64,000 nt of DNA from Mus musculus (Eukaryota; Chordata; Mammalia; Rodentia; Muridae). Shown here piece after piece: positions 47,630 to 59,109 of this stretch. How positions within the stretch are numbered: position 1 is the stretch's first letter; every line of letters begins with the position of its first letter. The position numbers were made by a program, and so were the translations under genes. The notes beneath the pieces are model-generated. The model ran no database searches and was not told where the DNA came from. It saw nothing but the letters and a program-made list of their open reading frames with translations. The stretch lies in the NCBI RefSeq assembly GCF_000001635.26, contig NC_000072.6:109748540-109812539 (forward strand), in the 5' to 3' direction.

Positions 47630-49430
47630 TCCAACTGACCAATCCCGTGAATGGGATAGTGATTAGCAGGAAGTCCCTGGCAAATAATCAAGGAGCTTTG
47701 TGGTGACACAAATCAGAATTAATCTTGAATATACAAAACTGGTCAAATAATTCAAGGCTGTGATCTGAGGCTTTATAGTTACAGATGTTATGAGAAATTT
47801 CATATACAATAATGTATCTCATGACTGAAAGCACAATTTAGGTCCTTGTGCAAGATAGTTTTCTTTTTGATACTGCATCATATGAGAAATCTAGAATCAC
47901 TCCTGAGGTGGAAATACAGGATGCTGTCACCAAGACCACAATGGCTAGCAGATCATCACTACCTTTCAAGAGCCATCTAGGAAAGCCTAAAAACTAGCAG
48001 GTGATATTCCTGAGAGGGATTAAAATCTCCGATGTATTTGTTCTTGCAGGCAAGGCCCAGGAAATTTTGATTTTAGTAAAGATTCCTGCTATTAGTATGC
48101 TTTCCCGTTTTATATATATATATATATATCAATCACTAGGTATTAGCCCACCCATTTTGAGCAGATCTCTGGGGAACAATGAAGATGTATTGTCTTGTAG
48201 TGATGCTATATAGACAAATAGATGATTTCTTACATTTTAATGATGATCCTATAAGAATCCTTAAAACCATCATAATCATTAAGCTCTTTTATAATAGGAC
48301 AGCCCTTAAGTCTTTTCTGATGTCAAAATTGCAATGAGAACTCTGACAGTCTTAAGGTATCATGAATTAATTGCTTCTGAGATAACAAGCAGGCATCTAC
48401 TACTCAAAGCACGTTCCAAGGGGTTGGTTGTAAAACCATTAAACAAAGGTCACAAAGAGAGAACTAAGGATTTACTATAGGTGCAAGGACAGAAGATAAA
48501 GTATTGACTGGGTTTATCTATACAAAATTTCTCTAATATGTAGTCATAAGAGTTATTGTTTTTAACTCTCCATGATCCTGTAGAGCTGATAACAGATCAT
48601 GAAGTTCTCTGTTGTAAATTTCTTATTTGTGATTTGAATTTATATGTAAATTTTGATGAACTTTTTACCATGTAATCATATTCTGAAAGATGTATAAGTG
48701 CTGAGGACAAAGAGAGGAGTAATGCTTATCTCCCTTTTCTTAGAAGCCCCCTTCTCCCTTTTCGTACAGAGCTTTCTTAAGAAATATTTTAGAACATAGA
48801 AATAAAAGCTAAATCCACTTTTCAAAGTCTTCCTTTTTCTTCCTGAGACTTCAACTAGGAGGTTAAGAGATGGAGTCCTGAAGTTCCTGCAGAGATAGAA
48901 CAAAGGCTAATTTCCTTAATTCCCTGCTGATTTATGATGAGGTACTAAACAGTTTCTTGCATCAGAGGAACACAGAAGGCAGGTCAGCTACTAAAACAAG
49001 ATAGGTAAATGTTTTATTATTAAACAGAAACCTTAAATATCTCTCCCCCTCCCCACTGTCTCTTCCCCATTGTCCGCTTATCTTTAAGAGAGAAGTAGCT
49101 GGTTTCACACTTGGTACCACCATTAACACTGTTTAGCCCTATCTAACTCAAAATGGCTAGCTTCTCAATTCATTAAATGCATATTTTTCTAAGACACAAG
49201 TTGCTCTCTGGAGGGAAGTGTTTCCTATGAAACTTTGTGCTTTCTAATACTAAAACAGCCTATATTGAATATCTGAAAAATTTTGACTGTTTCCATGATT
49301 ATATTAGATAGAACTGAAAAGAGAATATTTGTAGTTTCTCTTTATTCAGTTTAATAGACACCTCCCATTCAAACTGTATCCATCACTCTTTCAAGACCTC
49401 CATCCCCAAAATTTCTTAATATCTGGGATC
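47630..49430. other. Unique AT-rich sequence
   Basis: A TA run at 48112-48130; otherwise nothing recognised. Confidence 0.4.
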
Positions 49431-49444
49431 CTTAAAACTAATGA

Positions 49445-49545
49445 TGGAGCAGTGGGAGCAGGGAAGGGATAGGGGATTTTCGGAGGGGAAACTAGGAGAG
49501 GGGATAACATTTGAAATGTAAATAAAGTATATAATAAAAAAACAA
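49445..49545 (+). mobile_element. Very short 5'-truncated L1 3' end, sense
   Basis: 'gataggggattttcggaggg' near 49467, 'gaaactaggagaggggataa', 'catttgaaatgtaaataaag' near 49508 and an A-rich end. About 100 bp inserted. Confidence 0.85.
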
Positions 49546-49549
49546 AGTT

Positions 49550-50585
49550 TCACAAGAAAAAATTTAACGACAATAATATAGCAGTTGTAACGTTAGTAAA
49601 AGTCTCAAAAAAGTTCCAGGCAGAAACACAACAGACAAACACAGTAGTGTAGTGACATTTATCATCAAATATCTTTTACAGTGTTGAAAGTTTGCAGTAT
49701 TAGTGGTATGGATACAAGTATTTCATGGAACACTAAGTGTCAATGGTCCCTTATTTCACTGAGATGCTTCTGAAACTGAGAAGTAACAAATTAATAATGC
49801 AATTAATAAAGCTATTTTATTTATGAAATTGCAAATAATAATTCTTACAAGTTTTATATTTCTTGAAAATATTGTCATCTGATTAAAACTTTGGTAATGT
49901 TACATCTGATATCAGATGATCAGTTCAATCTGCATACCATGCTTTAGAAAAGAAAGATCAGTATTTGAATCTACCTTCTTTTCTCAGCCAACAAATAATT
50001 GTCTTTAGCTATGAAACTAGCAATGGATATATTCTATTGTGACCCTTATGGATAATATATTTTTCTTTGATTATTTGCAAAGAGGTATTTCAATTGAAGG
50101 GGAGGAGACCCTTGGAGACACCAATGAGTCTTACAGGTATAGAATAAGATCATCTATTAAGGGCTGTTCAACTATCATTCTTGCAAATTAAAATAAAACA
50201 GGACTTTGACCATCTACATGACTGAAAATCTATAAATCACATTCTTCAGAGAGAGCAATAGATAAAGAGTTTAAATGAAGTCAGAAAGGCACTGGTCCCT
50301 TTCCACCTGTTTTGTCCAGGCCAAGCTGCTTACCACAGTTTGGATTTTAACCTAGTGACAAATATCAATTTCTAAAAATTGGTTCAAATATCATGGGTTC
50401 TTCTCCTTTGATCTTCATGCCCATACCTGAACCAACCTGTGAATATGGCAAAAGGGGATAGTTTTTGTCTGGCTTTCTGTTTCCCTTTTAGATGAAGAGG
50501 GCCTCTCTAGTGTAGACTTATGAGAAGAGAATGGGTGATTCCTCAGAACAACTTCACAACCATCTTAGCAGGAATAGGTTTATTG
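49550..50585. other. Unique AT-rich sequence
   Basis: Nothing recognised. Confidence 0.4.
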
Positions 50586-50589
50586 AGTG

Positions 50590-50760
50590 CTTGGTATCCG
50601 AATAACTGATCTGCACCAATTTGTCACATCTTTTTAGTCTCTCCATAACTTCTATGAAAGACTGTGGCTTAATATCATATATTAGCAGAAAAAGAAATGG
50701 AAGTAAAAGTATTAAAGTCACACAGGGTTCATGGGCAGAGCTGAGCTATAAACATAGTGT
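50590..50760 (-). mobile_element. MIR-like SINE, antisense
   Basis: 'aagtattaaagtcacacagg' near 50707 and 'gggcagagctgagctata' near 50732 are the reversed MIR end ('aaggtcacacagc', 'ggcagagctggg'). The rest is strongly diverged. Confidence 0.5.
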
Positions 50761-50879
50761 AGAGGAATTTTAATCCAGCAACTTGTCTACTCTGTGCAGA
50801 ATACAGACACACCTTTCATACATACTTTTAATACCAAACAATGAAAGTAAGGACAGTTTATAGAAGGACACAGCCATGT

Positions 50880-51490
50880 TTAAAATTTCATCTAATTGAG
50901 GGACAGACTAAATGAGGAAGCAGAGAAATATTTGACAGCATGAGTCAGAGACAGGATACAATCAGGAAAGAATAGCTATTTAAGAGTCGGGCAGGGAAAG
51001 AAAATCAGTTCTGTTCAGTGAGTTGGGAGTCAGTTCAGTTTTGTCCAGGCAATGCAATGAATTAAGTTCATCATCTGAGTTTGGTGAGTTCAGTACAGGT
51101 CAGAAGAGGCAATTTAAACTAGAAATTTCAGCAGATTGCCAAACTTACTTTGAGCAGAGCAACTTAGTGAGATGCTGAGAGAAGCCAGGTTGAATCAGTC
51201 ATCTTGGTGAGGAGTTTAAACCAGAATATATGAATTCATCTGGGCAACCAGAGTTCAGAAAGTACTAGAAAGGGTGACCTTATTCAGCAGTAAGCTTCTG
51301 AGGTAACAGTTACATCAGGTGGATAAAAGTTACATTTACACATAGGATTGCTTGGATTCAGAGTCTTGGTCTCCAGTTCTCTATACACATCCCTGTAGTC
51401 ACAGCACAGTTTTGAGCATATTATGACAGGAGAAATAAACAATAGCATCTTTAAAACAAAGTTAGAAAGCATCCCAAGCAGAATCCTGGA
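50880..51490 (+). mobile_element. Probable rodent LTR-type repeat with GTTCAG-rich start
   Basis: Repeated gttcag/agttc words (51010-51110), 'gagatgctgagagaagccag' near 51170, 'gaatcagtcatcttggtgag' near 51194, 'aaagtactagaaagggtgac' near 51259 and 'aacagttacatcaggtgg' near 51304 match a rodent repeat I have seen but cannot name securely. Ends and duplications not resolved. Confidence 0.4.
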
Positions 51491-51494
51491 GAAA

Positions 51495-52030
51495 TCTTAA
51501 GATCTATGAGCATCAAGTCTGGATTTAGTACACATGTATAATGCAAATAAAATTAGAAGGATTTCTCAGTTTGTATTTTGTTACTATGAGATAGTTCCAT
51601 CAGTCCTGCCATTCACACTTTGTTCTATGGATGGGAAAGTCTATAATTGAGAGTTCAGCATTTGATGAGGATCTAACTTCTTTCTACACCATCACAAGGT
51701 AGAAGGCAACAGGTTAGAAACAAAGATGAAAGAGGATCCAAATATTTGATTTTGTGATAGACCCACTGCTGATAATCGTATTGGTAGCCACTGATAATGG
51801 TATTAAGTTATTCATACTGCTCTCATAGCCTAATTACTACTTACTAAGCTACCCTTTCTCATATGTTATAGTGGGCATTGAGTGTCCAAGTTGTAATTTG
51901 GGAAAATTTATTCAAATGGCACAAACACTTGTTCTATTAGGGAATCAGTGATTTCATGTGAAGCCTAGTGACAATGGTTACTCACATTAGCCACACAACC
52001 GACAGGATAGGAATGAGTAAATGTCACACA
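51495..52030. other. Unique sequence
   Basis: Nothing recognised. Confidence 0.4.
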
Positions 52031-52040
52031 CAGTGTTGAG

Positions 52041-52104
52041 ACTCTCTGACTCTCTGTCTCTCTCTGTCTCTCTGTCTCCCTCTCTCTGTCTCTCCCTCTC
52101 TTTC
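52041..52104. repeat. CTCTGT-type pyrimidine-rich repeat
   Basis: Repeated ctctgt and ctccct hexamers. Confidence 0.9.
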
Positions 52105-52242
52105 TGATGTAGGATCACAGTAGTACCAAGTGACAATCTGACTTGCACATGAAGTCAAAGAGACTCAAAATGATCCTTTGATATGTTTAGAACAAATTAA
52201 AAACCTAAAATATAAACATGTAAATAAAGACCAGATATGTGC

Positions 52243-52620
52243 CTGGTTAGTTTTTGCCAACTTGACAGGGACCTGGACATATCTGAGAGAAGGAAATGCA
52301 TTCCTCCAGGTTGCTTATAGGCAACACTATAAGGTATTTTCTCAGTTAATGATGCATGTGGAAGGGCCCATCTTACTGGCAGTGTTGTCACCTTCAGGTA
52401 AATGGTGAGGAGTTCTACAAAAAAGAATGTTAAGCAAATCATAGACAAAGCCCATATGTAGCACTACCTCATGGCCTCTGCTTCAGTTCCTGTTTCCAGG
52501 TTTGTACTGAAATCCTGCCCTGACTTACCTTCAGGTTGGGCTATAAATATAAGCCCACCTCTCCTCAAGTTGATTTTATGATTTTTATTATCATAGTAGA
52601 AATCCCCACTAAGACAACAT
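52243..52620 (+). mobile_element. Rodent interspersed repeat, sense
   Basis: 'ggttagtttttgccaacttg' near 52244, 'acatatctgagagaagg' near 52278, 'ctcatggcctctgcttcagt' near 52468, 'ctgccctgacttaccttcag' near 52514 and 'ccccactaagacaac' near 52605 give the complete order of a common rodent non-autonomous element. Its 3' end resembles that of the repeat split at 22793-26145. Family name not recalled reliably. Confidence 0.7.
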
Positions 52621-52838
52621 ACTACATTTTAGAACATTTCTATGTTCTGAAAATCAGTAGTTGAAGATAGAACCACTTGCTTGCTCCGTCTAAACACCAA
52701 GCCTTAAAACCTCACTCTGTCCTGTTCATTAAAGAAACTTCTCACAATGCTTACCAACTCTTCTGAGGAATGCATCAACACATGACCTCATAGATTAAGT
52801 ATCTCAGCTTATGGTACCTTGTTATATCCTCTGACATT

Positions 52839-52883
52839 TTAATTAATTAATTAATTAATTAATTAATTAATTAATTAATTAAT
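52839..52883. repeat. (TTAA)n tetranucleotide microsatellite
   Basis: Eleven perfect, self-complementary TTAA units. Confidence 0.97.
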
Positions 52884-53099
52884 GTATGTATTTATTTACA
52901 TCCTACATTTTATTACATCCTAAATGCTACTTTCATAACAAAGTATTGACAATATTTAATTTCTGGTAAATTTTCACCTTGTCTTCTTTCATTTGACTCC
53001 ATAAATTCTTTGTACCACATTTTTTTCTATCAATGAACTGGGATTCCTCCTACAGTCTAGAGGCCATCAAGTACTAGTGATACTGATGTTTGAAGAACT

Positions 53100-53119
53100 A
53101 AAAAAAAAAAAAAAAAAAA
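53100..53119. repeat. Poly-A run (about 20 A)
   Basis: Uninterrupted A tract with no clear SINE or LINE body on its left. Confidence 0.95.
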
Positions 53120-53178
53120 CCCTTCTAAATTATATATAAAGTTGAAACACATACTAGCAATTAAGAGAAGGAAAAGCT

Positions 53179-53353
53179 GCCGAGTGGTGGTGGCACACGC
53201 CTTTAATCCCGGCACTTGGGAGGCAGAGGCAGGCAGATTTCTGTGTTCAAGGCCAGCCTGGTCTACAAAAGTGAGTTCCAAGACAGCCAGGGCTACACAG
53301 AGAAACCCTGTCTCGAAACAAAACAAAACAAAACAAGACAAAACAAGAGAGAG
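53179..53353 (+). mobile_element. B1 SINE, sense, with 15-bp target-site duplication
   Basis: 'ccgagtggtggtggcacacg' at 53180, 'cctttaatcccggcacttgg', 'ccagcctggtctac', 'gaaaccctgtctcg', then an aaacaaaac tail expanded into GA repeats. Flanked by agagaaggaaaagct (53164-53178) and agagaaggaaaggct (53354-53368), one mismatch. Fairly young. Confidence 0.93.
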
Positions 53354-53369
53354 AGAGAAGGAAAGGCTA

Positions 53370-54110
53370 ATAAAAGGAGGAGCTGGGAAAAGAAACTGTC
53401 AAAAGTGATGACTCCGTGGAACCAAGTAGATTGCTTTTATGGATCATTTAGATAGAGTACTTGAGTGGCACTAGAAAGTCACCAGACCATGGTAGATAAT
53501 AATACTCTTTTATTCATAAATTAAATGCAAAGTAAATTCTTCCAAATGATAGTCATCTTTTGAGGAAGAAATGTGTGCATGGATGGGTGGGGGTAGGGTT
53601 GGTGGAACTGAGTGTTCAGAGCATCAATATCGAAAGCTCTATAGCCATTATCTGATTGTTTGAACATTGTCTAGGGTGTCAAGTTCAACCTCAAGATTAC
53701 TTATCAATCTGTGTAAATTATTTATTTTAGGAAATCAGCTAAACTAATGGAATTGGAACTATGACTAGTATTGATATTCACTTCTTAGGTTTTTGAAACT
53801 GTGAATGAAAGTTTAGAATTCATGTTAGAAATAATAGAGACAGTCAAGGTGAACAAAGCAGTTAGACTATGGACTCATTGCTACAATATTCCTTGACCAT
53901 GTAAAAGAAAGCTGGATTTTCTCAGTCATGTGCAAGTGCTTTCTGGTAGTGAGAGTTAGTTAAGCATTAACTTTCTAAAAAAAACAATGTAAAATGAAAC
54001 AAAACAACAGAAATAAATCACGGGATGAGTGCTCATGTAAAAGAAGTGGAATAGCCATATTGTGGACTGGGTACATTGAATAAATCATTACCTGGTAAAA
54101 CTAAGATTTT
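53370..54110. other. Unique AT-rich sequence
   Basis: Nothing recognised. Confidence 0.4.
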
Positions 54111-54122
54111 TAGCATCTAGAA

Positions 54123-54343
54123 CAGTGGTTCTCAACCTTTCTAATGTTGGGGCCATCTAGTTCAGTTCTTCATGTGGTGATCTTCAAACATAAATTACAC
54201 TTGTTGCTACTTAATAACTATAACCTTGCTATGGTCATGAATCATAAAGTAAATATCTATGCTTTCCAAAGGTCTTAGGCAACCGCTATGAAAGGGACTT
54301 TCAGACCCCAAAGGAAACTTGACCCATAGATTGAGAATCAATG
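54123..54343. mobile_element. URR1-like hAT DNA transposon (non-autonomous)
   Basis: Left terminal inverted repeat cagtggttctcaacc at 54123; right terminus ttgagaatcaatg at 54331-54343 is its decayed complement. Internal wording ('ggtcttaggcaaccgctatg' near 54271, 'gactttcagaccccaaagg' near 54296) is that of rodent URR1. Flanking 8-mers atctagaa (54115-54122) and aactagaa (54344-54351) match at 7 of 8, the duplication length typical of hAT elements. No transposase is encoded. Confidence 0.9.
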
Positions 54344-54746
54344 AACTAGAATGTCAGCATTTTATTTTAAAGAAATTTGATACTGTAAATACTATAGATA
54401 ATTCTGAACTTCATGAACCCCATGGCCCACTTGTCTTTCTGTTGAAGCCCAAAGTAATGGAAAAAACACTTATCTCTGGTGCTGATGTGATAAATGGTTT
54501 TATAAATAGAGTTTCAGTAGAACAGAGCACAGCCATACCTCTTTCAAAGACAAATTTAGCATTTTATAGTAGAAACTACAGTCCAAGAAGCTCAAGACAT
54601 TTGTTTATTTTTTATTTCTTTATGAAGATGTTAACTAGCATTTGGTCCATCTTATTGATGTTTCACATGTATGCCATAAGCCAGCACATCCTGAGGAAAA
54701 TACAGCAGACAAGACTCTTACTCAGACATATTAGTTTACTTCAGTG

Positions 54747-54766
54747 TTGTTGTTGTTATTATTATT

Positions 54767-54799
<33 letters not shown>

Positions 54800-54801
54800 A
54801 C
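54747..54801. repeat. (GTT)n with ATT interruption
   Basis: GTT units around a central ATT block. Confidence 0.95.
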
Positions 54802-54852
54802 TATGATTATTGGTGTGTGTGAGCATGTAAACATGTTCACATGGATGCACAT

Positions 54853-54854
<2 letters not shown>

Positions 54855-54889
<35 letters not shown>
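54855..54889. repeat. (CA)n microsatellite
   Basis: About 17 CA units. Confidence 0.95.
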
Positions 54890-54892
<3 letters not shown>

Positions 54893-54894
54893 AT

Positions 54895-55132
54895 ATGCAC
54901 ATGTAAGAGAAAGAAATCAATGTAGAGTGTTACTCCAATGAGCTGTTCACCTTATTTTTTGAGGCAATGTCACCCATTTACCTCAGCTTTTACTACTAAG
55001 CCATAACCCAGAAATCAGCCTGTTTCTATCTCCTCAGCAATAGACAAGCACATATCACTATGCAACGCAGATTTTTGTTTATAAAATTGTTCTGGGGTCA
55101 TACTCAGGTCTTAGTGCTCTAAGGGCAAGCAC

Positions 55133-55136
<4 letters not shown>
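54895..55136. other. Short unassigned stretch
   Basis: 'gcaatgtcacccatttacct' and nearby text may be a decayed antisense SINE, but nothing firm. Confidence 0.3.

Positions 55137-55168
<32 letters not shown>
55137..55168. repeat. (ATT)n at the 3' end of an antisense L1
   Basis: About ten ATT units where the reversed poly-A tail of the L1 should be, so probably grown from it. Confidence 0.93.
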
Positions 55169-56565
55169 GATATTTTCTTTATTTACATTTCAAATGTGAT
55201 CCCCTTTCCTAGTTTCCCCTCTGAAAACTCCCCTATCCCTTCCCCACCCACTCCTGCTTCCTGGCCCTGGCAGTCTCCTATACTGGGGTGTAAAACCTTC
55301 AGACGACCAAGGGCCTCTCCTCCCATTGATGGCCAACTAGGCCATCTTCTGCTACATATGCAGCTAGAGCCGTGAGTCCTACTATGTGTTTTCTTTCATT
55401 GATGGTTTAGTCACAGAGAGATCTGTAGGTACTGGTTAGTTAGTTCATATTGTTGTTCCTCTTATAGGGCTGCAAACCCCTGCAGCTCCCTGGTTACTTT
55501 ATCTCCTTCATTGGGGATCCTGTGCTCCATCCAATGGGTAGCTATGAGCATCCACTTCTGTATTTGTCAGGCACTGGCAAAGCCTATCAGGAAACAGCTA
55601 AATCAAGCTTCTGTCATCAAGCTTTTGTTGGCATCCACAATAGTGTCTGGGTTTGGTGTTTGTTTATGGGATGGATCCCCTGTTGGGGCAGTCTCTGGAT
55701 GGTCATTCCTTCAGTCTCTGCTCCACATTTTGTCTCTGTTACTCCTTCCATGGGTATTTTGTTCCCCCTTCTAAGAAAGATCGAAGTATCCACATGTTGG
55801 TCCTCCTTCTTCTTGAGTTTCATGTGTTTTGTGAATTGTATCTTGTGTATTCATAGCTTCTAGGCTAATATGCATTTATAATTAAGTGCATATCATTTGT
55901 GTTCTTTTGTGATTGGGTTACCTCACTCAGGATGATATCCTCCAGATCCATCCATTTGTTTAAGAATTAAAAAATATTAAAAATTAAAAAAAGAGAAAGA
56001 AACTGTCACAATTAAAAAAAAAAGATTTTAAACAGCCAAAATTCATGTAGACACAAAGATCTTATTCACAATAGCTATTTGTGGAGCCAAACTTAGTGTT
56101 GAATTAGAGAAATTCATAATTGAAATATTATGTGTATATATAAATGTATACATGTACTATAAATAAACATTATGTATAATGAAAAAAAGAAGAATTTCAT
56201 AATTTGATTGTTTTTAATAGCTGGGTAGTACACCATTGTGTAAATGTACCACATTTTCAGTATCCATTCCTTTGTTGAGGGACATCTGGGTTCTTTCCAG
56301 CTTCTGGTTATTATAAATAAGGCTGATTTGAACATAGCACAGCATGTGTCCTTATTACATGTTGGGGCATCTTCTGAGTATATGCCCAGGATTGGTATTT
56401 CTGGGTTCTCTGATAGTACTATATCCAGTTTTCTTGAGAAACTTTCAAACTAATTTCCAGAGTGGTTGTACCAGCTTGCAATCCCACCAGCAATGGAGAA
56501 GCATTCCTCTTCCTCCACGTCCTTGCCAGCATCTGCTGTCACCTGAGATTTTTGATCTATAACTG
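55169..56565 (-). mobile_element. 5'-truncated L1 (3' UTR and ORF2 end), antisense, interrupted
   Basis: Reversed 3' terminus ('gatattttctttatttacat' at 55169), 'atggccaactaggccatctt' near 55329, reversed ORF2 C-terminus ('acctcactcaggatgatatc' near 55920), an interruption at 55969-56189, then further ORF2 ('agtacaccattgtgtaaatg' near 56228, 'ctcttcctccacgtccttgc' near 56508), ending near 56565. All frames are broken. Without the insert about 1.18 kb of L1 was inserted. Confidence 0.88.
55969..56189 (+). mobile_element. 221-bp insertion inside the antisense L1
   Basis: Interrupts the L1 exactly within 'taagaatttcata': aagaatt occurs on both sides (55962-55968 and 56190-56196), as a 7-bp duplication. 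The insert starts A-rich, contains 'gatcttattcacaatagct' (resembles sense L1 wording) and ends with a gaaaaaaag run, so it could be a retroposed fragment. Family not identified. Confidence 0.7.
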
Positions 56566-56570
56566 TGGTA

Positions 56571-57150
56571 TCCTCCAAATTTTTAGTGTCTTTAGTTTAA
56601 TAATATTCTGAGCTGATACAGGTGGTATTTAAGAAACTGAAGATAAATAGAGCCTTACTATAAATTAGACTAACTAGTCTTAGTCTATTTAACACGTATT
56701 CAAAATCAATGTTCAGCTCTTAAAATCAATCAACAGAAATTTACTTTATATGTGTCAGTTACTTGGACCATGGCTCGGTCTGAATTGGTTCTTGTCCTAC
56801 GGACTTTAAAATTTATTTAGGACATAAACAGCCACTATGGAGAATAAAAAGTCGAGAATCATGTAACCAAGCACCTGAAAACACATTTGCTATATTTTGC
56901 AGATGGCTAGTGATTAAGCAGAAATTGTGTTAGATTCTAAGAGGAACAGGAAAAGGCATCAAGTAGGAATGGCTTTGCATCGCTTAGTGTGGTATCTCAG
57001 CTATGGTTCATAAATACAAAACTGAGGAGTGAAATGGCCCTCAGAGATGGGATATGCTCAAGGAAATGCTTCCAGGGCTCTTGGCAAAGCTGATAAATGC
57101 ATGAGCACACGTGTTTTTATGGCAAGTAAATTAGGCTGTAAATCAGAGAA
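56571..57150. other. Unique sequence
   Basis: A faint 'caacagaaatttactttata' phrase near 56730 could be an old mammal-wide repeat. Otherwise nothing. Confidence 0.35.
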
Positions 57151-57480
57151 CAAAAGAGAGAAATGAACATACCAGCAGTTAAGATGTGACAGGAAATACC
57201 TGAGCAGTCTCCGATGAGATAATTGATAATGATGTGGCGAATTAAATATCTCCAGTGGAATTAGCTACAGCAAATCTCATCTTTTCCATGTGAAATGTTA
57301 ATTTCATAAGAATAAAGCAATTAGGAAGTCACAAACCTACTGCCTTTTGTTTTTGCCACAAAGCTGTTTGCAAGCATTTAATTTAATGCTCTAGTGTGTC
57401 AAATGCTTTTTATCTTAGAAAAGGCAGTATTTCTCAGAAAATCCAGATGTGCTTTTAATTCTTGGATGACTCACTATTCA
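57150..57480. promoter_or_regulatory. Candidate conserved non-coding element
   Basis: Repeat-free, AT-rich, with a dense set of homeodomain-type ATTA/TAAT cores: gataattgataatg near 57219, gaattaaat near 57239, gttaatttc near 57297, gcaattagg near 57318, atttaatttaatgc near 57377. No coding potential. This resembles developmental enhancer sequence by eye only; no alignment was possible. Confidence 0.25.
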
Positions 57481-57484
57481 ATAC

Positions 57485-57948
57485 AGTTAATAATATTCAA
57501 GAAAAAATAAAAAATAATAATTAAAGAGATCTACACCAATTTATTTGTTTAAAGGTCTGAGACTACAATTTTCATTTAGAGTGTCAAAGTCAAAGGCATT
57601 GTCTAGTTGGAACTTTTCTGACTTAAGGTGAAAATCATCTTGTTTCTTTTATATCCACAACATCAGAGAAGAGACATGGGCCTTAGACAGTATAAAGGAG
57701 TCATCAATTTCATAGCTTTAGAGGGATTGAACCACAGATGCCAATGGGCAGATGTCTATGACTCTTAGATTTTCAAGTGTGCCTAGTTTCCCAATATTCT
57801 GGTTTTACTGACTATGGTAATATGAGTGCTGATATAACGAGGGAAAGAGTTGAAGATGTCAATCTATGTGAGTAGAGGTTTTCATGTTACGAGTGTGAAA
57901 GATAGGAAGGGAGCATTATAGTATAAAGAGATTACAGCTATTCCTGTA

Positions 57949-57950
<2 letters not shown>
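57485..57950. other. Unique sequence
   Basis: Nothing recognised. Confidence 0.4.
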
Positions 57951-57952
<2 letters not shown>

Positions 57953-58008
<56 letters not shown>

Positions 58009-58022
58009 TGTATGTGTGTGTG
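57953..58022. repeat. (GT)n microsatellite
   Basis: About 27 perfect GT units then a short variant end (tgtctgtatgtg). Confidence 0.97.
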
Positions 58023-58024
58023 GT

Positions 58025-58985
58025 GTATTTATGAAGGCCAAGAGTGGAGTGGGAGTTGGAGATCAGATATTCTTACTTTGTCCTTATATTTTATACTCCA
58101 CGTTGGTAGCCCACCTTAGGTTGTCGTTTTAAACATCCATTTAGAATTTAGAATTTAGAAGAGAACTTGCAAAATATCTTTGTATCTGTGTCTGTGTTTG
58201 TTGCCTATTTAAGCTCTAGAGAATGAGTAGATTGAGAAATCAGAGGAATATTATAAACTTCTAGGTAATTATTCATCTCCCCCAAAGTAAGATACAGGCA
58301 TTTTGGATCCTAAGCTTGTGTGTAATAGCATAGCAACACAAGGAAGATTATTGTGAATCCGAACAATTGAGTTCTAATATTGGTAACTTGGTAACAGTAA
58401 AATGGAAGGCTTTCTTCCAGAACCCAGGTTTGACTGTGTATGTTGATTTTCTTCCGGGTGAGATCAAGGGACTAGTTTGAATTTAGAGGACCCACAATCA
58501 GTGTCATCTTCAGAATACACAGATGAGTTACTTACTTAGAGATATGGATTAATTTGTATCACAACACTTTAACTCCATTTGCTAGTTTCATACAGGCCTC
58601 AGAAATTTGTATTTTCAAGGGTTCCAGTAGAGATTGTTTGCAGAAGAGTTTAAGAATCCCCCCACTATATAATGTCAATGGTTTGTTCTATTGATAAAGC
58701 AAAAGTTTGTAATGGATTCAGTTTAAGAGGCTGAGCAGGTCTAAAGAGTGATTTGTCATCTTTGCTGTTCACTTCTTTTCTTCATCAAATGTTTTTTTTT
58801 ACACATTTTATTATTTTAAAAGAGTTTTCTAAAATTATTCATTGCCATTTCTATAGTTTACCTGGTATTCTTATTTACTATTGAAAGAAACTAAAAGAAT
58901 AATAGAAGAGAATGTATAAATTCCTTCAAAGTGTGTGGGAGACTCAGGTTTTTATATCCAAGTCTATATCTTTTATTCATTTTAA
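58025..58985. other. Unique sequence
   Basis: Nothing recognised; T-run near 58792. Confidence 0.4.
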
Positions 58986-58989
58986 AATG

Positions 58990-59105
58990 GCTATTGATGC
59001 ACATACTTCATGCTCCACAATGTTCTAGGCACCAATTATCTCATCCATATATAAAACAGATCAAAATCCTTACCCTTCCAGATCCTTGCATTCTAGTGAA
59101 TTTGC
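58990..59105 (+). mobile_element. Possible ancient mammal-wide repeat fragment
   Basis: 'acaatgttctaggcaccaat' near 59017, 'aaaacagatcaaaatcctta' near 59054 and 'ccttgcattctagtgaattt' near 59083 resemble a widespread ancient repeat ('gttctaggcactgg', 'acaaaaatccctgccct', 'cttacattctagtg'). Family not assigned. Confidence 0.35.
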
Positions 59106-59109
59106 TTTC

